A DNA stretch of 64,000 nucleotides, taken from positions 124,001 through 188,000 of the forward strand of contig JAQTMZ010000003.1 of the NCBI GenBank assembly GCA_028714075.1, read 5' to 3'. Positions within the stretch are counted from its first letter, which is position 1; each line of letters begins with the position of its first letter. This stretch comes from Gallionella sp. (lineage in GTDB: Bacteria > Pseudomonadota > Gammaproteobacteria > Burkholderiales > Gallionellaceae). A program made the position numbers and the translations under genes. Shown here in pieces: positions 55,757 through 64,000 of the stretch. The notes under the pieces are model-generated. The model searched no databases and was not told where the DNA came from. It worked only from the letters and a program-made list of their open reading frames with translations.

Positions 55757-56827
55757 TTATGTTGTGCGTATCCGCCACAAATGCAGCATCAGCAGCAATG
55801 GAAAAAGCAGCGTAATAGTCTGCGCCAAACCGTTGTAGTTGAGCAAATGCCCGTAATGCCAGTGATATACGGACATCGCGGCGGCAGGGGTATTGCTGTC
55901 AAACACGAAATTCACAATGACGAAATAGGTTATGGATACCACCGCGCCGGAGCCGATTACAGCGGCGCGCGGCAGCCACAATACCGAAAGCAGCAGCAAC
56001 ATTCCCAGCAGTATTCCCAGCACCGCCTCGCTGTTGATCCACAACAGCAACGCCCATGACTTCAGCAATATCGCCGCGGTAACGAATTTTACCAGCGCCA
56101 CTGCACCCAATATTGCCGGCAAGGCGGTGACGGCATTGCGCGGCACGCGCAGCAAGGTCAGCAGCAATGCCCCGAGCATCAACAGGTTCAGCGTGACAGC
56201 GCTGCTTTCCCACCAATTAAACGGGGTGCGCGGCAACGTGGCAAAAGGCTGGCGCACCACCTCGCTGATGAACACATTGCCCAGCATCGGCAAGGACGGA
56301 TTGATTTGCCCGAATATCCATAGCATGAGCAGGGCCAGGCCGAAATCCGTTTCCTTGCCCTGATGGAACAAGCCGCTGCGCCAGCGCATCAGGAGGGTAA
56401 GCAACCAGGTCCATGACGCGACACTCACCGCCAGCAAAGCACCCAACAGCGCGCCCGCACTGTTGGACAGCAAATCCATATTCGAGCTGACGCGCGCGGG
56501 CAAATACATTTGCAAATACTCCATGCACGCCGATAACGATACGCCCAAACACAGGCCGAAAATCACGCTGGCCAATGCGCCGCAACGCGCGCGTAACGCG
56601 ATCACAGCCAGAAAACCGAAAGGCAGATAGGACAGCAGGTTGATGATCGTGTCGAAGGCGGTATAGGTGAGCTGCAAAGGTGCGCCGAGCACTTCGGCAA
56701 AATTCAGCCCCTGTTCGCGCCAGCCGGAAAATGGCGACAGGCTCGCATATACGATGAACAGCGCGTAGCCCGATGCCAGCCAGGTGCGCAGCCGCGCGCG
56801 GGTTCCAGTAATAAATAGTTCTCCCAT
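55757..56827 (-). CDS. VanZ-like polytopic membrane protein
   Basis: A 356-residue membrane protein. The N-terminal 150 residues form a VanZ-like domain with YASLSPFSGWRE, DTIINLLSYLPFGFLAVIAL and SACMEYLQMYLPARVSSNMDLLSN. The rest adds about six hydrophobic segments without a recognised domain. VanZ proteins affect teicoplanin tolerance in Gram-positives. In this setting the function is unknown. It is divergent from the FlgT-like gene. Confidence 0.85.
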   Translation of the reverse strand: MGELFITGTRARLRTWLASGYALFIVYASLSPFSGWREQGLNFAEVLGAPLQLTYTAFDTIINLLSYLPFGFLAVIALRARCGALASVIFGLCLGVSLSACMEYLQMYLPARVSSNMDLLSNSAGALLGALLAVSVASWTWLLTLLMRWRSGLFHQGKETDFGLALLMLWIFGQINPSLPMLGNVFISEVVRQPFATLPRTPFNWWESSAVTLNLLMLGALLLTLLRVPRNAVTALPAILGAVALVKFVTAAILLKSWALLLWINSEAVLGILLGMLLLLSVLWLPRAAVIGSGAVVSITYFVIVNFVFDSNTPAAAMSVYHWHYGHLLNYNGLAQTITLLFPLLLMLHLWRIRTT

Positions 56828-57133
56828 ACCTTGTGTCTGGTTGTGTTGGTGTCGCGTGGCAAACAGTCGCGCAAGTTTAACCTATCTGGGCGGGTAGCCA
56901 TGATTCAAACTGTCAAATATGACCCGAAATATCAGATGCCGAAAAAACCTGTGCCGATTATTGGTATGCAGACAAGCAAGGGCTGTATATTGACCATAAA
57001 TGGAAATACAGGGACACTGCGCACTGGTTTGGAGGCGAAAATGCTGACTGTCTTCACCCGGTTGTTTGTGCTGGAGCCCCTTTCGTAAATTAAAGTAAAA
57101 ACTTAATGGGCAATTCAGTTAAAAGGAATGGTA
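56828..57133. other. 306-base divergent gap without a confident gene
   Basis: It lies between the VanZ-like gene and the FlgT-like gene, which point away from each other. A plus-strand open frame (56831-57088) has no ribosome-binding site and an atypical composition, and I do not count it. No repeat or clear promoter was seen. AAAAGGA near 57119 is the FlgT-like gene's ribosome-binding site. Confidence 0.45.
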
Positions 57134-58996
57134 ATGCTGATAAATGTTGGTCTTTACTTGGGTAATTTGTTCGCGGCATCTGCTTGTAAACAGGGCGCCC
57201 GCCGTTACTTTGCCGCCGCCCTTTGCACGAGTGCCTTGTTCTGCATGGTGCAAACTGCATCTGCCGAGCTGGAAACCGGCACAACGGAACCGGCAAAAAC
57301 CACAGTCGCCTATACGGGAAGAGTGCGCGCGGAAGGTGCAGCGACAATCGGGGTGGATGGGCGCAGGGCGGCACGCCAGACGGCATTGAACAATGCGTTG
57401 CGCAACGCCGCTGCGCTGGCAGATGCACAAGCGACGGCGGGCAAACTTCCGGGTGCTGCCGATGTGCCTCAGCAAAACCAGGATGTGCTGACGTTCCAGC
57501 AAGGCAGCTACTATGCGATAGTCCGGGAATGGCAAAGCCAGGGGATATACCATGTGGCGGTGAGCGCTGAAGTGGTCAAAGGCAAATTCGATGCGAAAAA
57601 CGCGGTGCTCGTCCGGGTCCCGATCCCGAAAAAGAAAATTGTGATCACCCAATTCGATGTTGCCAAAACGATTCATGTGGACGACATCAACAATATTTAT
57701 GACGGATTTCCGGCCGCACTTTCCAGCCGGCTCGAAGCAAGCGGGGAATTCCTGTCCTCCTCTACCGGCCGCTCAATACCGTCAGATGCGGATACGCCGC
57801 AACGCGACGCAATTATTCAGATTGCCGGAGAAACCGGAGCGCAATTTCTTATTTCCGGCATGGTTGTGAACGCGGGAACAGGCCATGAAAGATGGTCTGT
57901 GGATACACCATTCGACTGGTCTCTGAAGGTGCCATTCGGCGGATACAAGAAAAGGTACATTGAAGTCGAGTTTTCCGTCTACGACGGGCGCACGGGCTCT
58001 CGCCTGTCGTCGCACCACCTGGGCGACCATGCCGAGGGCGATGTGACGGTAGGGAACAACAAGCCTTTTGGCAGCAGCCTCTTTTTTGAAACAGAGTTTG
58101 GCAAGGCGACAAACCGGCTGCTTGATTCCGCGGTGAAAGACATTCATGAGGCGCTGGAAAAGGTGCCTTTTTCCGCGCGCATCGTTCAGGTCGAGGGGAG
58201 GAAAGTGTATCTTGATGCGGGCAGCGACGCGCTGCTGGAACCCGGTGACAAGCTCGTCGCCTATATCAGCGATGCGCAATTAAAGGGCGCGGTAGCCGGT
58301 ACCGCAGAGCGCGCGGCAGATGTAGTCACACTGACCCAGGTAAAGCCGCAGCTTTCCATCGGGGAGTTGCCGGAAGATGCGGCAAAACTCGGCATCAAGG
58401 CCGGTAACCTTGCGAGGGTTAATTTTGCCGACCAGCGCGATCTGGCCGCAAAGCAAATAGCTGCCCAGCAACTTGCCAAGGCGCAAATGGAAATCAAGGC
58501 AGAAGCGGAGCGGGTGAAGGCGGAGCAGGCCGCACAGGCGGAAGCCGCACGGATTAAAGCGGAGCAGGCCGCGCAGGCGGAAGCTGCGCGAATTAAAGAA
58601 GAGCAAAGGGCGCAAGCACAGGCTGCCGCCGAAGCAAAAGCGGCTAAATTAAAAGCCCAGAAAGAAGCCAACACTGCACGGGTCAGTGCGGCGCAAAAAG
58701 CGCGGACACGTGCATTGTTTGTCCGGATTAAAGCGGCGCAAAAAGCCAAAGCACAAGCTGCCGCCGAAGCAAAAGCAGCCAAATTAAAGGCTCAGAAAGA
58801 AGCTAAGGCAGAAGCGGCACGGGCCAAGACAGAGCCGGAAGCCGCAACATCTGCGGAAGCGCAGCCTGCCGCCGAAAATAATACGCAGCAAACTGTTAAA
58901 GGCGAATCTGCAGGAGGTAAGAAGAACACTCGTAAAGTACTTCCGCCCGGAGAGCGTGCGGTGCAGGCAATAAAAAAGTCTAAACCAAAACCCTAA
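57134..58996 (+). CDS. FlgT-like exported protein with a long TolA-like tail
   Basis: A 620-residue exported protein. A signal-like hydrophobic segment (RRYFAAALCTSALFCMVQTA) ends near residue 44 at SA-ELETG, after an unusual 24-residue N-extension. Residues about 58-160 resemble the FlgT N-domain (RRAARQTALNNALRNAAALA). About 160-310 is a FlgT middle-like domain (KKKIVITQFDVAKTIHVDDI), and about 340-430 a C-domain (ARIVQVEGRKVYLDAGSD, AYISDAQLKG). FlgT builds the H-ring of polar flagella. The last 180 residues are Ala/Lys/Glu repeats (AEAARIKAEQAAQ type), a likely long helix like TolA, which FlgT normally lacks. The assignment is moderate. Confidence 0.6.
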   Translation: MLINVGLYLGNLFAASACKQGARRYFAAALCTSALFCMVQTASAELETGTTEPAKTTVAYTGRVRAEGAATIGVDGRRAARQTALNNALRNAAALADAQATAGKLPGAADVPQQNQDVLTFQQGSYYAIVREWQSQGIYHVAVSAEVVKGKFDAKNAVLVRVPIPKKKIVITQFDVAKTIHVDDINNIYDGFPAALSSRLEASGEFLSSSTGRSIPSDADTPQRDAIIQIAGETGAQFLISGMVVNAGTGHERWSVDTPFDWSLKVPFGGYKKRYIEVEFSVYDGRTGSRLSSHHLGDHAEGDVTVGNNKPFGSSLFFETEFGKATNRLLDSAVKDIHEALEKVPFSARIVQVEGRKVYLDAGSDALLEPGDKLVAYISDAQLKGAVAGTAERAADVVTLTQVKPQLSIGELPEDAAKLGIKAGNLARVNFADQRDLAAKQIAAQQLAKAQMEIKAEAERVKAEQAAQAEAARIKAEQAAQAEAARIKEEQRAQAQAAAEAKAAKLKAQKEANTARVSAAQKARTRALFVRIKAAQKAKAQAAAEAKAAKLKAQKEAKAEAARAKTEPEAATSAEAQPAAENNTQQTVKGESAGGKKNTRKVLPPGERAVQAIKKSKPKP

Positions 58997-59036
58997 TCCA
59001 ATCCGGCGGGCGGATTTCCGGCACAGCAGTATTGAA

Positions 59037-59351
59037 TCAAGCCGTGTGCTTGATGTTGAAAATTTTGCTGAAATTGGCGACTTCCAGTACCTGCGACACC
59101 ACACCGGAAGTATTGAGCAGCGCGACCGGTTTATTGACTGCTTTGGCGCGTTCATTCAGTAGCATCAGCATGCCCAGCGCGGAGCTATCCAGGTAATCCA
59201 CTTTGCTCATTTCGACCTCGATTTCGCGTACTGCGGCGTTATCGAGCAGCGGTGTATAGGCATCCTTGAAATCGCGGTGCACTTGAAAATCAAAACGACC
59301 GGACATGGTAATGCGTGCCGAACGGTCATGAATTTGTACGTTGATAGCCAT
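59037..59351 (-). CDS. STAS-domain anti-sigma factor antagonist-type protein
   Basis: A 104-residue single STAS domain. SARITMSGRFDFQVHRDFKD opens it and VDYLDSSALGMLMLLNERAK holds the Ser that is phosphorylated in SpoIIAA-type proteins (DSSALG). It ends the chemotaxis run 50 bases after cheB. A partner kinase or phosphatase is not in the window. It may act in signalling linked to chemotaxis or flagella, which is inference. Confidence 0.92.
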   Translation of the reverse strand: MAINVQIHDRSARITMSGRFDFQVHRDFKDAYTPLLDNAAVREIEVEMSKVDYLDSSALGMLMLLNERAKAVNKPVALLNTSGVVSQVLEVANFSKIFNIKHTA

Positions 59352-59400
59352 GATTGCTCCTTGAATAAAATCTGCGTTAATTTGCGGGACGAATTATAGA

Positions 59401-60489
59401 TCAAACCCGATTACTCTTGCTGCCGTGCGATGCGAGATATTCTAGGGTGCGGCGCGCGATATTCTGCAACGGCAACACCTCGCACGCGCCGCCCACCGCG
59501 ATGGCTTCTTTCGGCATGCCAAAAACCACGCAACTTGCCTCATCCTGCGCAATGGTGTGAGAGCCGGCCTGCCGCATTTCCAGCAAGCCTTGCGCGCCGT
59601 CCTTGCCCATGCCGGTGAGAATGATGCCAAGCGCATTTGCGCCGGCCACGTTGGCCGCAGAGCGGAACAGCACATCTACCGACGGGCGATGGCGGTTCAC
59701 CGGCGTGCCCTGGTTCAGTTCGGTCATATAGTTTGCGCCGCTACGCTTGAGTAACAGGTGCGAATGCCCCGGTGCGATGTACGCATGTCCCGGCAATATC
59801 CGCTCGTTATGCTCCGCTTCCTTGACCGAAATTTTGCACAGGCTGTTCAGGCGGTCGGCAAACGATTTGGTAAAGTTTTCCGGCATATGCTGGGTCACCA
59901 GGATACCCGGCATATCGGCGGGAAACCTGGTCAGCACCTCTTTGATTGCCTCGGTTCCGCCGGTCGACGCGCCGATGATGATCAGTTTTTCCGTGGAAGA
60001 AAACCGCCCCGCGACGCTCGGCAAAATCGCATCCGCGGAAAATTTCTCCTGGATTGCGGTCGTGGCGGTAATCTTATGCACATGCGACTGCGCTGCCGCG
60101 CGGATCTTGTCGGTTATTTCGATGGCGTATTCCGACATGCCGCGCGCGATGTCCATTTTGGGCTTGGAAACGAAATCCACCGCGCCCAGCGCCAGCGCTC
60201 GGAACGTGATGTCGGAGCCGCGCTCGGTCAATGTGGAAACCATCACCACCGGCATCGGGCGCAAGCGCATCAACCGCTCCAAGAAATCAATCCCGTCCAT
60301 CCTGGGCATTTCCACATCCAGCGTCAGCACGTCCGGGTTAAGCGACTTGATCAACTCGCGCGCCACCATCGGGTCGGGAGCCGCGCCCACGCATTCCATA
60401 TCGCTTTCCCGGTCGATGATCTCCTTCATTACGCTGCGGATCAGCGCGGAATCATCAATCACCAGCACTCTAATTTTTTTCTTTTCCAT
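59401..60489 (-). CDS. cheB: Chemotaxis response regulator protein-glutamate methylesterase CheB
   Basis: CheB demethylates and deamidates chemoreceptors. The receiver domain has IDDSALIRS and the phospho-acceptor Asp58 in [13 protein letters not shown]. The C-terminal esterase has the catalytic triad in [12 protein letters not shown] (Ser), [16 protein letters not shown] (His) and [14 protein letters not shown] (Asp). Length is 362 residues. It lies between cheD and the STAS gene. Confidence 0.96.
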   Translation of the reverse strand: MEKKKIRVLVIDDSALIRSVMKEIIDRESDMECVGAAPDPMVARELIKSLNPDVLTLDVEMPRMDGIDFLERLMRLRPMPVVMVSTLTERGSDITFRALALGAVDFVSKPKMDIARGMSEYAIEITDKIRAAAQSHVHKITATTAIQEKFSADAILPSVAGRFSSTEKLIIIGASTGGTEAIKEVLTRFPADMPGILVTQHMPENFTKSFADRLNSLCKISVKEAEHNERILPGHAYIAPGHSHLLLKRSGANYMTELNQGTPVNRHRPSVDVLFRSAANVAGANALGIILTGMGKDGAQGLLEMRQAGSHTIAQDEASCVVFGMPKEAIAVGGACEVLPLQNIARRTLEYLASHGSKSNRV

Positions 60490-60523
60490 GTTTGTTCTAG
60501 CCAGATAGTTTTGTTACACGCAA

Positions 60524-61138
60524 TCACCCGAACAGCTCTACATCACCTTCCACCTTGGCGTAATGCAGGCGTGTCACATATTCGGATTCACGGCTGATAA
60601 TCGTATCGTTGTGTACCTGTTTTAGTTTTTTTACCCGAACCAGGCCGGTGCTGGGGAAGAAATATACTTTGCGCGGGTAAATATCAAGCAGATCCTGCGC
60701 AACGATGGGAATTTTTTCTGTCTTGAGAAATTTCTGCACAAACTCCGCGTTGCGCTCGCCGACATTGGCGACGGTGAAGCCGCGTAACACTGCACCGCCG
60801 CCGAAGACTTTTGCCTCAAAATTGTTGCGGTTCGCGCCCATTTTTAGCAACTGGTTAATCAATATTTCCATGGCGTAAACGCCGTAGCGCGCCGACTCAC
60901 CCAACGGATTGTTTTGGTCCTGGCCGCCATCGGGCAGCATGAAATGATTCATGCCGCCGATCCCGCTTATCTTGTCGCGTATGCAGGCGCAAACACAGGA
61001 ACCCAGCACCGTCACCAGCAGCATATCGCGCGCCGTCGTGTAATATTCGCCGGGCAATATTTTGGCCGCTTCGGAATTATGTTGCCGGTCAAAATACAGA
61101 TTGGGGGCCAGCGCTTCTTCGTAGCCATGATTAGTCAT
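60524..61138 (-). CDS. cheD: Chemoreceptor glutamine deamidase CheD
   Basis: CheD deamidates receptor glutamines. The catalytic Cys and His lie in VLGSCVCACIRDKISGIGGM followed by NHFMLPDGG. AMEILINQLLKMGANRNNFEAKVFGG and NVGERNAEFV also match the family. Length is 204 residues from the ATG at 61138. A TTG at 61147 would add three. It sits between cheR and cheB, as in many betaproteobacterial che clusters. Confidence 0.95.
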   Translation of the reverse strand: MTNHGYEEALAPNLYFDRQHNSEAAKILPGEYYTTARDMLLVTVLGSCVCACIRDKISGIGGMNHFMLPDGGQDQNNPLGESARYGVYAMEILINQLLKMGANRNNFEAKVFGGGAVLRGFTVANVGERNAEFVQKFLKTEKIPIVAQDLLDIYPRKVYFFPSTGLVRVKKLKQVHNDTIISRESEYVTRLHYAKVEGDVELFG

Positions 61139-61197
61139 GCGGGGCAACTCTCTTTTGCCGCGCAGCCAACTTTTGCGGTGCCTCCAGGGTAATCGAT

Positions 61198-62076
61198 TTA
61201 TTTCTTTGCATGATTAATGCCGTGAGGTTTATGTTTTGCCAATTCATACACTGTCTTACCGCGCAAATTGAATATATGCCCGGCATTATGAAAACTCTCG
61301 GAATGGCCGGCGAACAACAAACCATCCGGTTGTAATAGGGGCGCAAACCGTTCCAATATTTTGAGCTGGGTTGCCTTGTCGAAATAGATCATCACGTTGC
61401 GGCAAAAAATCGCATCCAGCGGACCGCGTATATGCCAGTCATCGCTGAGCAGATTAACCTGCCGGAAAGTAATCATCGCGCGCAACTCGGGCCGCACTCG
61501 CACAAAGCCAGCCTGCGCGCCTGTTCCCCGGAGGAAGAAACGCTTTACCAAGGCATCGGAGAGTTTTTCAATGCGCTCGACCGGATAAACGCCCGCTTCC
61601 GCCTTGGCAAGCACATTGGTATCCAGATCGGTAGCAATGATGGTTACGGGCGGCGTGAAGCTGCCAAAGGCATCCACCATGGTCATCGCCATGGTGTATG
61701 GCTCCTCGCCGGTCGAAGCCGCAGAACACCACAATGAAATAGGATGCCGTCCTTTTTGCTTCAGGGCATGTTCGGCCAGCAGCGGAAAATGGTGCGGCTC
61801 ACGAAAGAAAGAAGTCAGGTTGGTGGTGAGTGAATTTACAAATGCTTCCCACTCGGCCTTGTTGTTGCTTTCCAGCAACGCCAGATAATCCTTGAAATTA
61901 TTGATCCCGGTTGCACGCAGGCGGCGCGCCAGGCGGCTATACACCATGTCCTGCTTGGATGGGTTAAGCGAGATGCCGGCATGGTCATAAATTAACTGGC
62001 GCACCCGCTCGAAATCCTTGCTCGTGAATACAAATTCGCGGTCATGCCCGGCGCTGTATTGGAGATTAGTGTTCAT
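61198..62076 (-). CDS. cheR: Chemotaxis protein methyltransferase CheR
   Basis: CheR methylates receptor glutamates with SAM. The N-terminal domain is KDFERVRQLIYDHAGISLNP. The methyltransferase motifs are LWCSAASTGEEPYTMAMTMV, IIATDLDTNVLAKAEAGVYP and IFCRNVMIYFDKATQ. Length is 292 residues. The beta-subdomain that binds the receptor's C-terminal pentapeptide should lie near VKRFFLRGTGAQAGFVRVRP. The neighbouring receptor has such a pentapeptide. Confidence 0.96.
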   Translation of the reverse strand: MNTNLQYSAGHDREFVFTSKDFERVRQLIYDHAGISLNPSKQDMVYSRLARRLRATGINNFKDYLALLESNNKAEWEAFVNSLTTNLTSFFREPHHFPLLAEHALKQKGRHPISLWCSAASTGEEPYTMAMTMVDAFGSFTPPVTIIATDLDTNVLAKAEAGVYPVERIEKLSDALVKRFFLRGTGAQAGFVRVRPELRAMITFRQVNLLSDDWHIRGPLDAIFCRNVMIYFDKATQLKILERFAPLLQPDGLLFAGHSESFHNAGHIFNLRGKTVYELAKHKPHGINHAKK

Positions 62077-62109
62077 GGAATCCTAAACCGGGTGAGCCGG
62101 GATCAAATG

Positions 62110-62165
62110 TAGGTCGGGTTGTGCGCTCGACATGGTGGACATGGCCCGCTCTACGGGTACTGCAA
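62110..62165. repeat. Decayed GTAGGAGCGGGC-type repeat, mcp-cheR gap
   Basis: gtaggtcgggttgtgcgctc and gacatggcccgctctacggg partly match the palindrome at 30952-31009 (catggcccgctcctac), with several differences and poor pairing between the arms. I call it a degenerate copy with low confidence. Confidence 0.35.
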
Positions 62166-62212
62166 AAATGGCACAGTGGAGGTAATTCACGAATCGCCCC
62201 TGTAATTCCATA

Positions 62213-64000
62213 TTAAAACTCTTCCCACTCCCCATCGTCATCGCCGCCCGGCTTGGCTTTGGGCTTGACCGCCGCAGCCTTGCCCGGCGCAGCCTTGGCG
62301 ACCGCCGTACCCTTGCGCGCGGGAGCGCGTGCAGCGGGGGCCGTCTCGCGGCGCGCGACCGCCGTGCCGCTCGAGTGACTGTCCATCTTGAAGGTACCCA
62401 CCGAGACCGCCAGGTTCTGCGCCTGCTCTTCCAGCGATTCCGCCGCGGCCGCGGCCTCTTCGACCAGTGCGGCGTTTTGCTGGGTCACCTCGTCCATCTG
62501 GGTGATGGCGGTATTGACCTGCTCGATGCCCTGGCTCTGTTCCTGCGATGCGGCGGTGATCTCGGACATGATGTCGGTCACGCGCTTGATCGCGGTGACG
62601 ATCTCTTCCATGGTCTGCCCGGCCTGCGCGACCAGCTTGCTGCCGCCTTCGACCTTCTCGACCGAGTCGCCGATCAGCGTCTTGATTTCCTTGGCGGCGG
62701 CCGCACTTCTTTGAGCGAGGTTACGCACTTCGCCGGCCACCACCGCGAAGCCGCGGCCCTGTTCGCCGGCACGGGCGGCTTCCACCGCCGCGTTGAGCGC
62801 GAGGATGTTGGTCTGGAACGCGATGCCGTCGATCACGCTGATGATGTCCACGATCTTGCGCGACGATTCGTTGATCGAGTCCATCGTGGTGACCACCTGT
62901 CCGACCACCGAGCCGCCCTTGGAGGCGATGTCCGATGCGCCGATCGCGAGCTGGTTGGCCTGCTTGGCGTTTTCGGCGTTCTGCTTCACGGTCGAGGTCA
63001 GTTCTTCCATGCTGGAGGCGGTTTCCTCCAGGCTGGATGCCTGCTCTTCGGTGCGTTGTGACAGGTCGTTGTTGCCCGCGGCGATTTCCTTGGCGGCGGT
63101 GTTGATGGTGTCGGTGGCGTCCTTGATCTGGCCGATGATTTCCTTGAGCTGCGCGGAGGTCGCGTTGGCATCGTCCTTCAACTGCCCGAAGGTGCCGGCG
63201 TATTCGTTGGTGATATGGTCGGTCAGGTCGCCGCGTGCCAGCGAGCCCAGCATGCGCACCACTTCCTGCAAGCCGCGGTCCGAGGTTTCCATCAGCTTGT
63301 TGATGCCCTCGGCCAGTTGCTTGAAGAAGCCTTCCTTGCCTTGCAGGCCGATACGCTCGGTGAAGTCGCCGTTGACGGCGGCTTCCACGATGCCCGCCAC
63401 TTCCTTTTCCACCGCCACTTCGGTGGTGCGGTCTTTCCATTCCAGCGCCGTGCCGAGGCGCGTGCCGCGCTCGTTGATGACCGGGTTGGCGGCCAGCGCG
63501 AAGGTGCGCCCGCCCACTTCGATTTGCTTGCGGTGGGTACTGCTCAAGCTCGCCAGCATGGATTTCTGGTGTTCCGGGTTCTTGTGGAACTGGTCGATGC
63601 TGCTGCCCAGCAGGGTGGCGGCGTTGAAGTTCGGCAGTTCCTTGCGCAGATCGCTTTCGGCGGTCTGCATCAGCTCGTGCACCGCCTTGTTCATGTAAAT
63701 GATGTTGCGCTCCGTGTCGGAGATCATCACGCTGGTGGAGACGTTGTCCAGGCCGATCTTGATGCGCAGGTTTTCGTTGGCTACACGCAACGCTTCGGCG
63801 ACATCGAAACCCAGCTTGATTTGCATCGACTTGATGGACTCTATCAGTTTGCCGATTTCATCCTGGCGCTGAACGTCGATCTGGTTGTTGTACTTGCCTT
63901 GTGAGACAAGCTGCAACAGGCTGACCACCTTTTCGATCGGGCTGATGATGCCGCGGAATACTGTCAACAATGCCCAGATTGCCATCAGCGCACCCAGCAG
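62213..64000 (-). CDS. Methyl-accepting chemotaxis protein with PAS domain (5' end outside the window)
   Basis: A chemoreceptor cut by the window edge; at least 595 residues are visible. From the N-terminal side: a membrane segment ([15 protein letters not shown]), a HAMP domain ([20 protein letters not shown]), a PAS-like domain ([20 protein letters not shown]), a second HAMP-like stretch, and the signalling domain with the hairpin tip [20 protein letters not shown] and [20 protein letters not shown]. The end is a basic Ala/Lys linker and GEWEEF, an xWxxF pentapeptide like the NWETF tether of Tar. It is the first gene of mcp-cheR-cheD-cheB-STAS. Confidence 0.94.
   Translation of the reverse strand: MLGALMAIWALLTVFRGIISPIEKVVSLLQLVSQGKYNNQIDVQRQDEIGKLIESIKSMQIKLGFDVAEALRVANENLRIKIGLDNVSTSVMISDTERNIIYMNKAVHELMQTAESDLRKELPNFNAATLLGSSIDQFHKNPEHQKSMLASLSSTHRKQIEVGGRTFALAANPVINERGTRLGTALEWKDRTTEVAVEKEVAGIVEAAVNGDFTERIGLQGKEGFFKQLAEGINKLMETSDRGLQEVVRMLGSLARGDLTDHITNEYAGTFGQLKDDANATSAQLKEIIGQIKDATDTINTAAKEIAAGNNDLSQRTEEQASSLEETASSMEELTSTVKQNAENAKQANQLAIGASDIASKGGSVVGQVVTTMDSINESSRKIVDIISVIDGIAFQTNILALNAAVEAARAGEQGRGFAVVAGEVRNLAQRSAAAAKEIKTLIGDSVEKVEGGSKLVAQAGQTMEEIVTAIKRVTDIMSEITAASQEQSQGIEQVNTAITQMDEVTQQNAALVEEAAAAAESLEEQAQNLAVSVGTFKMDSHSSGTAVARRETAPAARAPARKGTAVAKAAPGKAAAVKPKAKPGGDDDGEWEEF

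Noticed and set aside
56831..57088. An 85-codon plus-strand open frame in the gap before the FlgT-like gene
   Set aside because: It has no ribosome-binding site, its start lies at the edge of the divergent VanZ-like gene, and the translation resembles no family.

Overview
This 64 kb window is a chromosomal segment of a Gram-negative, flagellated, piliated betaproteobacterium. The evidence is the complete betaproteobacterial-type dcw (division and cell wall) order, LpxC and two LpxL-type acyltransferases (outer membrane), PilT/PilU, FliW and a CheR-CheD-CheB block. Gene content and the heavy load of short palindromic repeats resemble the Nitrosomonadales, possibly Gallionellaceae (iron oxidisers). 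That placement is an inference from memory of such genomes and was not tested.

Region 1 (1-18984) is one long same-strand dcw cluster: mraZ tail, rsmH, ftsL, ftsI, murE, murF, mraY, murD, ftsW, murG, murC, murB, ddl, ftsQ, ftsA, ftsZ, lpxC. It encodes the cytoplasmic and membrane steps of peptidoglycan precursor synthesis, the septal synthase pair FtsW/FtsI, the FtsL/FtsQ scaffold and the FtsA/FtsZ ring. Many genes overlap by 1-4 bases. The striking feature is that short palindromic repeats sit in frame inside murE, murG, murC and murB, and fill the gaps mraY-murD, ftsW-murG, murB-ddl and ddl-ftsQ.

Region 2 (19183-24851) holds ettA and then an accessory patch: an AT-rich membrane protein of unknown function, a BrnT/BrnA toxin-antitoxin pair, an orphan antitoxin-like gene that looks like two antitoxins joined, and a pair of overlapping membrane-protein genes (the second DUF2157-like).

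Region 3 (24950-46480) is mostly housekeeping: rlmF, a KTSC-domain gene, pepD, a translationally coupled minus-strand run ylqF-RIO kinase-methyltransferase, rsuA, a ferritin-like diiron protein, a YchJ-type protein, an exported hydrolase-like protein, a YyaL-type thioredoxin-domain protein, rppH, a PEGA lipoprotein, ubiD, two lipid A acyltransferases, hemA-prfA, a solitary ParA-like ATPase, fliW and a 23-residue Lys-rich protein.

Region 4 (46169-56827) has the classical divergent arrangement pilT-pilU versus yggS-proC-yggT-yggU, a second near-identical ferritin-like gene with the same upstream element as the first, a THUMP RNA methyltransferase, hemJ, a NodIJ-like ABC exporter, a thioredoxin-like [2Fe-2S] ferredoxin and a VanZ-like membrane protein.

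Region 5 (57134-64000) encodes an exported FlgT-like protein with a long TolA-like tail, then on the minus strand a chemoreceptor (cut by the window edge), cheR, cheD, cheB and a STAS protein. The receptor ends in an xWxxF pentapeptide of the kind that tethers CheR, which is encoded next to it. I saw no rRNA, tRNA, CRISPR array, insertion sequence or prophage.
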